Source of the DNA: an uncultured Collinsella sp.
GTDB taxonomy: Bacteria; Actinomycetota; Coriobacteriia; Coriobacteriales; Coriobacteriaceae
Direction: 5' to 3'
NCBI GenBank assembly: GCA_902496845.1
Contig: CABVCJ010000016.1
Span: 1 to 34,537 of the forward strand
Length of the DNA: 34,537 nt
The notes below the pieces were generated by a model, which saw nothing but the letters and a program-made list of their open reading frames with translations, searched no databases and was not told the origin of the DNA. Below are positions 9,101 to 17,800 of the stretch, in pieces; the stretch's first letter is position 1; every line of letters begins with the position of its first letter. Made by a program: the position numbers and the translations under genes.

Positions 9101-9766
9101 GAGGGCTTCTACATGGACTCGAACGCCCAAGCGGTCGAGGCCAACAAGCGCATTGAACAGATTCTGAAGAACCCGCGTCCGTACCGTGAGGTCCGCGAAC
9201 TGCACGACCTGATGGAGCCCGTCATGGCCGCCCATAAGCAGATGGTCGATGCCAAGCGCAAGGAGATGCTGGACGACATTACCGCACAGATGGCCCAGGT
9301 ACACGAATATGCCCAGAGCCAGGACGGCTATGCCAAGCTGGCCGAGCGCGCCATCGAGGACGCCGGCCGCATGGCAAAGACGTTCGAAGGCCGTGCGCAC
9401 GGCGCCGCCAAGGCGAGCGAGCTTGCCGCGCTGAAGCAGCAGCTGATTGAGTACTGCGATCGCGCATGCGAGAACATCGATAAGGCTATCGATGAGGAGA
9501 AGGCCCGCCAACAGCGCGAAAGCCGCCACAAGGAGGTCACGCCCACCGGTGAGGTCGTTACCACGATCAAGGAGCCCGGTAAGGACGCCCCAGCGACCGC
9601 AAATCCCGAGCCCGCGCCCGCGCCCAGGATTAAAAAACTGCGCCTGGCCGAACTGGGCGAGCGCAAAAAGCTGGAAAGCGAAAGCGACATCGATGCCTAC
9701 CTTGCCCAGCTCCGCGCGCGTCTGCTCGCCGAGTTGCAGGGCAACGACGCTATCCGTCTGAGCTAG
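6110..9766 (+). CDS. brxC: BREX ATPase BrxC
   Basis: A 1218-residue cytosolic P-loop ATPase, the large BREX component (DUF499/PglY-related), needed for both host methylation and phage restriction in studied systems. Walker A is GFFGSGKS at 70-77 and Walker B is LLFMVDE at 262-268, preceding GQFIG. The N-terminus MIIQDLFSKDINRSINGVVK is typical of BrxC. The middle has winged-helix-like segments (LDRLVRENYVARQGDTYNFLTDEE), and the C-terminal third is charged and probably coiled-coil, ending in a Pro/Ala-rich linker (about 1155-1175) and a conserved basic tail. Full length for the family (about 1200). GGAG-type ribosome binding site precedes the ATG. It is followed after 29 bp by pglX; the strong rise in GC content begins there. 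Confidence 0.93.
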   Translation: MIIQDLFSKDINRSINGVVKVQDANDDSVRQELDEYVVTRELRGHFSRFFDSYERAIDEPTDKIGVWISGFFGSGKSHFLKMLSYLLQNDEVAGKPAIDYFEDKISDPMVASKMRRCCNVPTEAILFNIDSKGGHWKEGDTLRTALLRAFERVFFEHLGFFGEDLKLARLERHIDSKGKTQEFRAAYERISGGNWLEDRESYSYFEDDIVEVLQEVLGMSEQTARHWFDGSEDDAIASDAFVNMVKHYVDKRAAECGGEFRLLFMVDEVGQFIGSDAGVSKDLMLSLQTLVEGLGNRCGGRVWVMVTSQEAIDGNAMFVGSDFSTIQGRFNTRLSLSSSSVDEVIQRRVLQKNNSGVAKLEQGYEAQSAVLKNIFAFDGSRSDLIGYSSRKDFTDSYPFVNYQFKVMPDVMTEVRKHGVKAKHMSTGERSMLSAFQESAQAIQEQELGALVPFWRFFDTIAKDLEHGVIQTVTRAERAAEDGLGLQTEDVKILKLLYLIRYIDYIKSNIENISILMVDRMDVDKVALKSCVKDSLDRLVRENYVARQGDTYNFLTDEEQRISRIINDTSVDAALIIESIKKTIFEGVYKDKKLRVGANDFPFDRYVDDSAYGMVQGGMKLNVVTVANDLSRADDTELAVKSANIALVVLADDVDYFDDLQNAAKIRKYRKTINTEELQPSTQQIVQAKMKEASYAEREATELLKEAVLHARVAVNGSMVNIRATKPADVFEQALSKLTDAIFTKADYIADPAKTDDDIRATLRGANQMALDGQSSQNARAEKEVADYLHLQTRMSLNTTMGDLQRKFQGAPYGWREIDIANVVAQLVVSQRATITAAGANVAPADLRMVTFLRKDADKAQVRERVKMSDELLKKVNRVLRETFDAKRDISNEDELTATVVETLTGFKNDCVELANNNFTGLAPAYPYPGLGVLEDGIKLTTRLLDNQNDTQTLFNAFVKAQDDLDDWKEDYDQVTFFFESQKPVFDKAVEFMGLMKDEGFYMDSNAQAVEANKRIEQILKNPRPYREVRELHDLMEPVMAAHKQMVDAKRKEMLDDITAQMAQVHEYAQSQDGYAKLAERAIEDAGRMAKTFEGRAHGAAKASELAALKQQLIEYCDRACENIDKAIDEEKARQQRESRHKEVTPTGEVVTTIKEPGKDAPATANPEPAPAPRIKKLRLAELGERKKLESESDIDAYLAQLRARLLAELQGNDAIRLS

Positions 9767-9795
9767 CCAAGAACCACCGGGGAAGGGAGACCGTC

Positions 9796-12302
9796 ATGAA
9801 CGATACCGCCATCAAGAACTACTGCATCTGGGCCCGCAACGAGCTCATCGCCGGCGTCGAGGCCCGCATGAGGCTCTACGGCGTGGCCGAGGGCGCCGAG
9901 CCGGCCGGCGCCACGGCGGTGGGCGGGCGCGCCCTCTCCCCGGAGGAGACCGAGTGGCGCGACGCCCTGCTGCGCGCCGGCGCAGAGGAGGGCTTCGCCC
10001 GCCTGCGCGACCGCGCGGCCTACACCTGGTTCAACCGCATCGCCGCCGTGCGCTACATGGAGGTCCACGACTTCCTGCCCAGCCGCGTGCGCATGTTCAC
10101 CCGCCCCGCGGCCGACGGCGGCTGGGAGCTGGGCAGCCAGGCCGCGGACGAGGCGCTCGACGTGGAGATCGAGGGCGCCGACCCGGCTCGCGTCGCCGAG
10201 CTCAAGCAGGCCGGCGAGGACGGGCCGCTGTTCCGCTACCTGTTCCTGGCCCAGTGCGCCGAGCTCTCCGGGTGCCTCCCCGGCGTGTTCCAGTCCGTGG
10301 ACGCCTGCATGGCGCTCCTCCTGCCGGCCAACCTCATGGACCCCGACGGCGTCATCGGCCGCATGGTGGGCGACATCGACGAGGGAGATTGGGCCGACGT
10401 ACAGATCCTGGGCTGGATGTACCAGTACTACAACTCCGAGGTCAAGGACGCCTTCTTCGCCTCCAAGGCCAAGGAGACCCCCGACACCATAGGCCCGGCC
10501 ACCCAGCTGTTCACGCCCGACTGGATCGTGCGCTACATGGTGCAGAACTCCCTCGGCCGTCTGTGGATGCTCAACAACCCCGAAAGCCCCCTGCGCGACG
10601 AGATGGAGTACTACATCGAGCCCGACTCCGAGCACGAGGACTTCATAGAGATCGGCGGCCCCGAGGACATCTCGCTTTGCGATCCGGCCTGCGGCTCGGG
10701 CCACATCCTGGTCTACGCCTTCGAGCTGCTGGCCAAGATGTACCTGGAGCGCGGCTACCGCGAGCGCGAGATCCCCGAGCTCGTCCTGTCGAAGAACCTG
10801 CACGGCATGGAGATCGACCCCCGTGCCGCCCAGATCGCGCGCCTCGCCCTGGCCATGTGCGCCCGCGAGCTGGACCGCCGCTTCTTCGGCCGCGGCGTGC
10901 AGGCCGACATCGCCGTTCTCGCCCCGGTGGCGCTGGGGGAGGGCGACGTCCCGCAGGGGAGCGCCCTCGCCAAGAGGAGGGACCTCCTCGACGCCCTGGC
11001 GCACCTGGACGAGGTGGGCTCGCTGCTCGCCCCGGCCGAGGGCGACCTCGCCGCGATCCGCGAGGCCATCGACCTCACCGGCGACGGCGGCCTGTTCGGC
11101 AGCAGCTCCAAAGAGAAGCTCCGGCGCGCCCTTTCCACCTGCGAGACCCTGGCCCGCCGCCACGACTGCGTGGTGGCCAACCCGCCCTACATGGGCAGCT
11201 CCAGCTTCGGCCCCTTCATGTCAAAGTGGGTCAAGAAGAGCTACCCCGACGTCAAGAGCGACCTATGCACGTGCTTCATCGAGCGCGGGTTCAACCTGGC
11301 GAAGGACCGCGGCTACGCGGCCATGATCACCATGCAGAGCTGGATGTTCCTGGGCAGCTTCGAGAAGATGCGCTCCTCGCTCATCGGGTCTAAGTCGATC
11401 CTCTCCATGCTGCACCTTGGCCCCCGCGCGTTCGACGCCATCGGCGGCGAGGTCGTCAACGTCACGGCCGATGTCGTCTACAACGGCCGCGCGGCATGCG
11501 AGGGCGCCTACGTGCGCCTCGTCGACATCAACGGCAGCGAGGCCAAGCGCCAGAAGGCCCTCGAGGCGATCCAGAACCCCGGCTGCGGCTGGTTCTACCG
11601 CCGCGACGCCGAGACCTTCAAGCAGATCCCCGGCACCCCCATCGCCTATTGGGCCAGCGACGGTATCGTGTACGCTTTCAGTGACTGTCCGAGTCTGGGC
11701 GAGTCTTTGGCATTTAGGGAGGGAATTCATACCGCGGACAATGCACGTTTCTTGCGTTATTGGTGGGAAGCGTCGGATAGTGAGATAGTGACGAACGCAG
11801 CGTCTCTTGCTGATGTGGATTCCAAAGGGTCTTATGTTCCCTACTGCAAGGGCGGTGAGTTTAGAAAATGGTACGGAAATCTGGAGTGGGTTATTGCGTT
11901 AATGATCTTCACCGAAGTGAAATGAGGGAGCTGCCGGGATGTGTCTGGCCAAGTCAAGGCCTATGGTTTAAAGAGGGCGGAACGTGGACGGCTGTTTCAA
12001 GCGGAAATCTCGGGATTCGCTTTTTCCCCAGCGGCTGCCTATTTGATGCTGGCGGTCAAGTTGTTGTTGGGGAGAAATGCAAGGAGGCAATCGGCTTCCT
12101 TAATTCGTCTTTCGCTAAAGCAATTGCCGATTTGTTAATGCCTACGCTTAACTATAAATGCGGAATAATGAAGACTCTTCCTGATTTTTTGAACTCCGCT
12201 GAAGGAGCTTTGGCTGAAACGGACGAGTGTATTACGTTGTCCAAAGCGGATTATGATTCGTTTGAAACTTCCCTAGACTTCAACCGTCATCCTTTGTTAT
12301 AG
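9796..12302 (+). pseudogene. pglX: BREX adenine methyltransferase PglX, N-terminal and target-recognition part, frameshifted
   Basis: PglX is the BREX N6-adenine DNA methyltransferase that marks host DNA. Starting at ATG 9796 after GGGAAGGGAG, the frame has the family opening MNDTAIKNYCIWARNEL, the AdoMet motif DPACGSG at 296-302, and the catalytic NPPY at 462-465 followed by KSDLCTCFIERGF and MITMQSWMFLGSFEK. The target-recognition part contains GGEFRKWYGN at 686-695. The frame then ends in VIALMIFTEVK at 11925, but the next frame (from about 11893) continues the family sequence (NDLHRSEMREL, GGTWTAVSSGNLGIRFFPSG, LMPTLNYKCG, DYDSFETSLDFNRHPLL) to a TAG at 12302, so one base is missing or two are extra near 11890. 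The normal C-terminal domain is absent here; it lies at 19929-20897. The first 1.9 kb is very GC-rich, the rest AT-rich. The AGGTGG site of the next gene overlaps its stop codon. Confidence 0.9.
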
Positions 12303-12311
12303 GTGGTTTGA

Positions 12312-13646
12312 ATGATATCTCGTATTAATATTTCCGGCTTGGGGCCATATGGCAGCGATAACGCGTCGCTGGATAACCTGAAATCTGTTAATTATATTTT
12401 TGGCTCCAATGGCAGTGGAAAAACTACTATTAGCGAGTATTTACGAACCGGAATGGCGGGCGACGAGTCTCGCGTAGAGTGGTCGGGCCCATCACGCCCG
12501 GTTCTGGTGTACAACCAGCACTACATTAATGGCATATTTCAAAACGGCAGTGTACCGGGCGTTTTCACTTTGGGTGAAGACAATATTGAAATTAAACAGA
12601 GCGTTAGCGCTTTGGGAGAAGAAATCAATAATCTTGAAAAACTGATAGAAGGTTATGAGGAGGTTTTAAAGGGGGAGGAGTCTAAATATAGCGATGCCGA
12701 GGAGTTGTTTAAGCAGAAGTGCTGGGATGTGCGCAACTCCCTTTCTGACGCTCAGAAGATTGCTTTTCGTGGATGCCTTTCTAAAAAAGAATCATTTTTT
12801 CAGCGAATTCTGACGTTAGACGCGCCAAGAGACTTTAAGCCACTTGCTAATGATGATTTGGAATCCCTTGCCAAAAAAGCATCAGGAGTACCCTTGCAAC
12901 AGCTTCAACCGATTACTATTCCAGATTTTGAATCGTTTGAACAAGCTGAATCTTGCGAGGCTTTTTCACGTCCCGTTGTAGGGAGCGGCGATGTCGATAC
13001 AGCAAAACTAATCCATGAGCTCAATAATGCCGGTTGGGTTGAAAGAGGCTTGCGGTACTTTCGACTAAAAGAACGGGCAACGTGTCCTTTTTGCCAGCAA
13101 CAAACGAGCGAGATCCTTGCTAGGAGTATTGAAAACTATTTTGATGATGATTACCGAGGAGCTCAGAGATTGCTGGCTGATGCTGTTTCTATTTATGAAA
13201 CTTCTCTCAGCGAAATACGTCAGCTGAGGGAAGATCTATCCATTTATCGAAATCAGGGCTTCGACATTATTCAGGTGAGTAATGATTTGATTGATTTTGA
13301 TGCTTTAGCTTCGACTAATCTTGAGCGCATGAAAGCTAAACAAAATGATTTGGGAAGCTCGGTAATTATTGAAGATACGATTGATGCTCGTGAGAACTTG
13401 ACTATTTCGCTTGAAAGGCTAAATGAACAAATTGTCGTGCACAACGAACGCGCTCTTCATTTTAATGAGTTTAAAGAAGAGACTAATTCCTGCATTCGTT
13501 GGCAATGCGTAACAAGGTTGGATGCAGAAAAGAGACAATTCCTAAAAGCTGAGCGTGCTTACAACGGCGCCAAAAAGGGGCTCGAATCTAAACTTTTCAG
13601 CTGTTCTAATGCGATTGAAAAAAGAATGCCGAGCGGGAGGAGTTGA
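12312..13646 (+). CDS. RloC/PrrC-like AAA_13 ATPase, N-terminal part
   Basis: N-terminal 444 residues of an ABC/SMC-like ATPase of the AAA_13 type (RloC/PrrC relatives, where known members are anticodon nucleases acting after phage attack on host restriction). Walker A is GSNGSGKT at 31-38, followed by VYNQHYINGIFQNG. A long coiled-coil region follows, with a zinc-hook-like CPFC at 258-261, a feature described for RloC. There is no ABC signature or Walker B; these are in the overlapping next gene. The frame diverges from family sequence after an A6 tract at 13618-13623, ending KRMPSGRS and a stop. In the other frame the coiled coil continues smoothly (KKNAEREELMSRL) into the next gene, so one A appears to be missing. 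SD AGGTGG at 12301-12306 overlaps the pglX stop. AT-rich, unlike the upstream methylase core. Confidence 0.82.
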   Translation: MISRINISGLGPYGSDNASLDNLKSVNYIFGSNGSGKTTISEYLRTGMAGDESRVEWSGPSRPVLVYNQHYINGIFQNGSVPGVFTLGEDNIEIKQSVSALGEEINNLEKLIEGYEEVLKGEESKYSDAEELFKQKCWDVRNSLSDAQKIAFRGCLSKKESFFQRILTLDAPRDFKPLANDDLESLAKKASGVPLQQLQPITIPDFESFEQAESCEAFSRPVVGSGDVDTAKLIHELNNAGWVERGLRYFRLKERATCPFCQQQTSEILARSIENYFDDDYRGAQRLLADAVSIYETSLSEIRQLREDLSIYRNQGFDIIQVSNDLIDFDALASTNLERMKAKQNDLGSSVIIEDTIDARENLTISLERLNEQIVVHNERALHFNEFKEETNSCIRWQCVTRLDAEKRQFLKAERAYNGAKKGLESKLFSCSNAIEKRMPSGRS

Positions 13647-14518
13647 TGTCTCGGCTCACTAGTTCAAAGCCTACTATTGAGCGTATCAATCGAATTCTTA
13701 GGGACTTGTGCTTTGATAATTTTTCTCTCGATGAAGCTAACGATGGAAAAGACTATGCATTTATTCGTCGCAGTGGCGAACGTGCGAATGAAACTCTTAG
13801 CGAGGGCGAAAAAACCATCGTTACCTTCTTGTATTTCCTAAGCTACGTCGAGAGCAGGTCGTCCGATCATCCAGTTGTATTTATTGATGATCCTATTTCC
13901 AGCCTAGATGCGAACGTTCTTTACTTTGTTAGTTCTTTAGTGCGAGACCTGGCTTCCGAAGCGCGGCGGAAGGACAATGCCGACGTAAGCCAACTGTTTG
14001 TATTAACGCACAATGCCAGTTTCCATCACGAGATTACATACCCCTCGGCTGGTTACTCTCTATCGAACAGCGCGTATTTCGTAATTAGAAAAACGGCTAG
14101 CAGCTCCATTGTCGAGGCCTTTGGTTCGGATAATCCAGTAAGTACGGGTTACGAGGCGCTGTGGCAGGAGCTTCGTGCGGGAAATCGGTCAACGTCCGTC
14201 CGCAATAGCATTCGTCGAATCCTTGAAACATATTTCAATTTTGTCAATGGATTGAATCTTGAGGAAACAATCTCCAGGCTGCCTCCATCCGATCGTCCTT
14301 TGGGAAGATCATTGCTTTTGTGGACGCACTCTGGTTCTCATCTGTTGACCGATGATGCCGAATGCACCGATTCTGGTGACTACTTACTTCACTATCTAAA
14401 TGTTATGCGTTGCATTTTTGAAGCAAATAACCAGGCTGCTCACTTTGATTACATGGTGAAGCGCTGTGGTATCGAGTTTGAGTCCGTTGCGACAGGCCCT
14501 CTCTCCGACAGCGAGTGA
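13646..14518 (+). CDS. RloC/PrrC-like AAA_13 ATPase, C-terminal part with possible anticodon-nuclease-type residues
   Basis: 290 residues from ATG 13646, which overlaps the previous stop (TGATG) and has GGGAGG 5 nt upstream, so it could be translated separately by coupling. It supplies the missing half of the ATPase: signature LSEGEKT at 51-57, Walker B VVFIDDPISSLD at 77-88, and THN at 121-123 as the H-loop. The two parts together equal one complete AAA_13 protein of about 730 residues. Beyond the ATPase, Arg190-x3-Glu194 in IRRILETYFNF and a histidine 34 residues later (WTHSGSH) mimic the spacing of the Arg-Glu-His triad reported for PrrC, but this region is also conserved in AAA_13 proteins of unknown activity, so nuclease function is inference. 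It is AT-rich and ends about 320 bp before the helicase. Confidence 0.82.
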   Translation: MSRLTSSKPTIERINRILRDLCFDNFSLDEANDGKDYAFIRRSGERANETLSEGEKTIVTFLYFLSYVESRSSDHPVVFIDDPISSLDANVLYFVSSLVRDLASEARRKDNADVSQLFVLTHNASFHHEITYPSAGYSLSNSAYFVIRKTASSSIVEAFGSDNPVSTGYEALWQELRAGNRSTSVRNSIRRILETYFNFVNGLNLEETISRLPPSDRPLGRSLLLWTHSGSHLLTDDAECTDSGDYLLHYLNVMRCIFEANNQAAHFDYMVKRCGIEFESVATGPLSDSE

Positions 14519-14838
14519 TGAACGATACTCAGCCTGATTATTGTTGGCTAATTGGATTGCGCTGATGACGGTCTGCCAATGACGAAGCGCCACCGCTATG
14601 TCCTTCAATTTGAATTGTTCGGTTTGTGCGCCATTCTCTGTATGCTTTTGGGACGGCATGTGGTGTGACTTTCTGCGAGTGCGGAGCTGATTCGACTCGG
14701 GTGTCGCTTTCTTGTTGTGCTTCATTTATTCAATCCCTAACGGTCATAGCCCAATACCTACCGCTCACACTTGTTGCTCAACAAATAGCGAGGTTGATGG
14801 GCTAAGTTGATAGCAGTGTTTGGTTGGAGGAGGAGAAT
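14519..14838 (+). promoter_or_regulatory. Intergenic region before the helicase, with palindromic repeat copy 1
   Basis: This 320-bp stretch has no supported gene. Its right end carries the 55-bp repeat copy at 14758-14812, which includes the palindrome TTGTTGCTCAACAA at 14771-14784, 55 bp before the helicase ATG. The GGAGGAGG ribosome binding site follows. The palindrome is operator-like. I cannot identify clear -35/-10 boxes. Confidence 0.45.
14758..14812. repeat. 55-bp direct repeat, copy 1 (contains TTGTTGCTCAACAA)
   Basis: Direct repeat of 19704-19758, with 45 of 55 positions identical and most differences transitions. The shared block begins ctaccgctc, includes the perfect 14-bp palindrome with 6-bp arms, and ends at taagtt. 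The two copies bracket the helicase and DUF3800 genes. Confidence 0.7.
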
Positions 14839-17800
14839 ATGACCGAGTTCTGCGATGGCAATAGTTTGACGCTCGATGGCAAAATCGACGAGCTCTTGAG
14901 GGATTGTTCGCAACCGACGATATTTGCTTTTTGCGGTCTGTCATCCCATCTCGCAGAATCCGTTGCACGTAATGAGTGCTCGATTCCCGGGGTTGTGGCC
15001 AGCGATTCTGCATTGTTCTTTTCTCCTTCTGACTTTGCTCGTCAAAAGAAGCTGGCTGTCGCTCAGATTCTTTCGGCGGATGGTCCCGTCTTGATGCTGT
15101 TTGAGCAGCTTCTTGAACTGCGCGGGACGATCGGCGAGTTGTTCGACGGCAAGATTGTCGTCGTTCGGAACAACCTGTTCCTTGATGGCGAGGGCGTTCC
15201 TTCTCCCGTTGATCTGGATCTGCTCGATGGCTTTGAGTCATCTTTTGACGATATGACGCCCGATACGACGGGGCTTTCTAAGTACTATGCCAAATCCGTA
15301 AAGGTTGGAAGCGCGCACCTCGTAACGCCGATTATTCCGGACGAGTTTTCTGAGTGGGAAGTGGCCGATCTATTCGACCGTGCCTCCTTTGATTTGGATA
15401 TCGCTTCGCCAAATGATGAGAGCGTTGTTCCCGTATCTTCTACGGCGTTTCTGGACTATCGTCTGAACTTGCTCGATGGCGCGGCTGGTCCTGCTTCTGT
15501 TTTGGTGAACGCTCGGGAACTTGAGAGCTATAGGTCCGCTCTGGAGGCGGTCGCTTCTGTTGCCTATGCGCTGGGTCTATCCGTTTCCTTTGTGGCGCAG
15601 CAAGACCAAGAGGAAAAGGTCGAGGAGTCGGACCGTCTGCTTTCGGTGCTTCAGCATTACTGGGGCAAGGATGCCTCGTTTAGGAACCTTCGGTTTTACA
15701 AGAACCCCGACTTTGACAACGAGATGGAAACGGTGTCTCAGGGTGCTATCTCCGAGTTTGTCGTAAAGCAGGCCGAGGCTGCCCATGCGGGTTCCGTCGA
15801 TTACAGGAATGTGTTTGTAACGGCGCCCACGGGTGCGGGCAAGTCCATTCTGTTCCAGATTCCGGCGCTGTATCTTGCTCGGAAATATCAATTGGTCACG
15901 CTGGTTATTGAGCCGCTGAAGGCCTTGATGATCGATCAGGTTGCCAACTTGCGGAAACGTGGCGTTAAGAATGTCGTTGCCATTAACTCGGACATTCCCT
16001 ATGGTGAGCGTCTTGAATCCCTCGACCGTGTTAAAAGCGGCGAGGCCTCCATCATCTATCTGTCTCCGGAACTCTTGCTGGAGTCCTCGATCCAGGCAAT
16101 TCTCAACGGCCGCGAGCTCGGTCTTGTCGTCATTGACGAGGTCCACACCGTTACCTCTTGGGGTAAAGATTTCCGCCCGGACTACTGGTATCTGGGCCCG
16201 TATCTGTCTAAACTCCGCAAAAACGGTATGAGCTTTCCGATCTTTTGCCTTACTGCTACGGCTGTTTACGGCGGGCGCGATGATGTCGTTTCGCATACGG
16301 TTGCCGACCTGGAGCTTGGCAACTGCAAGACGTTCCTGGGCAATCCTCGTCGTAACGACATCTCCTTCGACATTGTCTGGAGAAGCAAAAGCGAGCTGCC
16401 CGGTCCCATCGAGGAGGTAAAAACCGACCTCGCTGAGCAGTGGATTGATAAGGCCGTGCGCGACAACCGCCATGCCATTGTCTATTGCCCCTATCAGAGT
16501 CATGTCAATGCAATCATCGATCAACGCAGCGTTTCTAATTCTAAAGTCTTGGGCTATCACGGCGGCAAAGATGCCGCGTACAAGAAGATCGTTCAAGACG
16601 CGTTTGCGTCGGGCAGCTGCAGGGTGCTCGTGAGCACCAAGGCGTTTGGCATGGGCATCGATATCGATGACATCGATGCCGTGTACCACTATGCGCCGAC
16701 GGGCAATCTGTCCGACTATATTCAGGAAATTGGTCGTGGCGGTCGCAAGCGCGGCTTGGGGGCCAAGGCCTGCATCGACTTCTTTATGCAAGATGTTCGC
16801 TATTCCGAGACGCTGTATGCGCTCTCTAAGTTTAGCCAGTGGCAGCTTAAGGAGATCATGGCCAAGCTGTACGAGGTCTATGCTTCTGCGCCGCAAAAAG
16901 ACCGTAGCCAGAACTTCCTGGTATCGCCCAATACGTTCTCCTACCTGTTTACGAACGAGAAGGACGAGGACCGCAAGACCAATCGCGTTAAATCGGCCCT
17001 GATGATGATCTCGCGCGACCTCGAGGACAAGTTCAACTTCCCGGTTATCGTCGTGCGCCCCAAGGTGTCGTATACCAAGCAGTTTGTTTGCATTGAGCAG
17101 GCTGCCGAGCGTAGCTTTACTACGTCCTACGGCAAGTATTTGCGAAAGATCAGCGAGGCTCATACGCGCTACGAGAATCGCGCGGGGCAGCATGCCGTCA
17201 AGATCTCGGACATGGGTGCAATCTATGAGCTCAATGTTGGCGACATGTGGGCTAACGAGTTTAGCGAACTGACCTTTGCCGATTTTAAACGCCAGCTGTT
17301 CACGGGCAAGATTTGTTCGCCGACGGGGGAGCCTGCGCTTTCGAACCGCCTTGCGCTCGACATTAATTACTCCATGACGTTTGATGAGGCGACGTCGACG
17401 CTGTCTGCATTTGTCGAGGCGCTGCGCAAGACGTTTATGAGCCTTGCGCGTGAGGGCGATTTTTCGGAGAAGGAGTTTACAAAAGAGCTCACCCATCAGC
17501 TTGAGGGAACGTCTTTGGAGGTTAAGAAGCCGTCTGCGCTGCTGAATGCGTTTGTTCGTCCCGTCGATGGTGGCGGGCACTTTGGATCCGACCGATCCTT
17601 TAAATGCATCAAACGATTCAATAAGTCTTCGAGGAATACCTATAGCCGCGTGCAGGATGTTCGCTATGGCGTTATCGGGCGCGAGCTTCAGGCGGCCATG
17701 AGCAATCTGACCCAGACACTGGGAAGGTTGCAGCCTCCCGAGGGTAGCAAACATTGCAGGCGCTATTTGGACAACAAGGCTCTCGACGCTCGCTATGCGC

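Noticed and set aside
11860..11930. Programmed ribosomal frameshift in pglX
   Set aside because: No slippery heptamer or following stable hairpin near the frame change.
14396..14725. 109-codon minus-strand frame after the ATPase gene
   Set aside because: Overlaps the end of the ATPase gene, has no good start site and the product resembles nothing.
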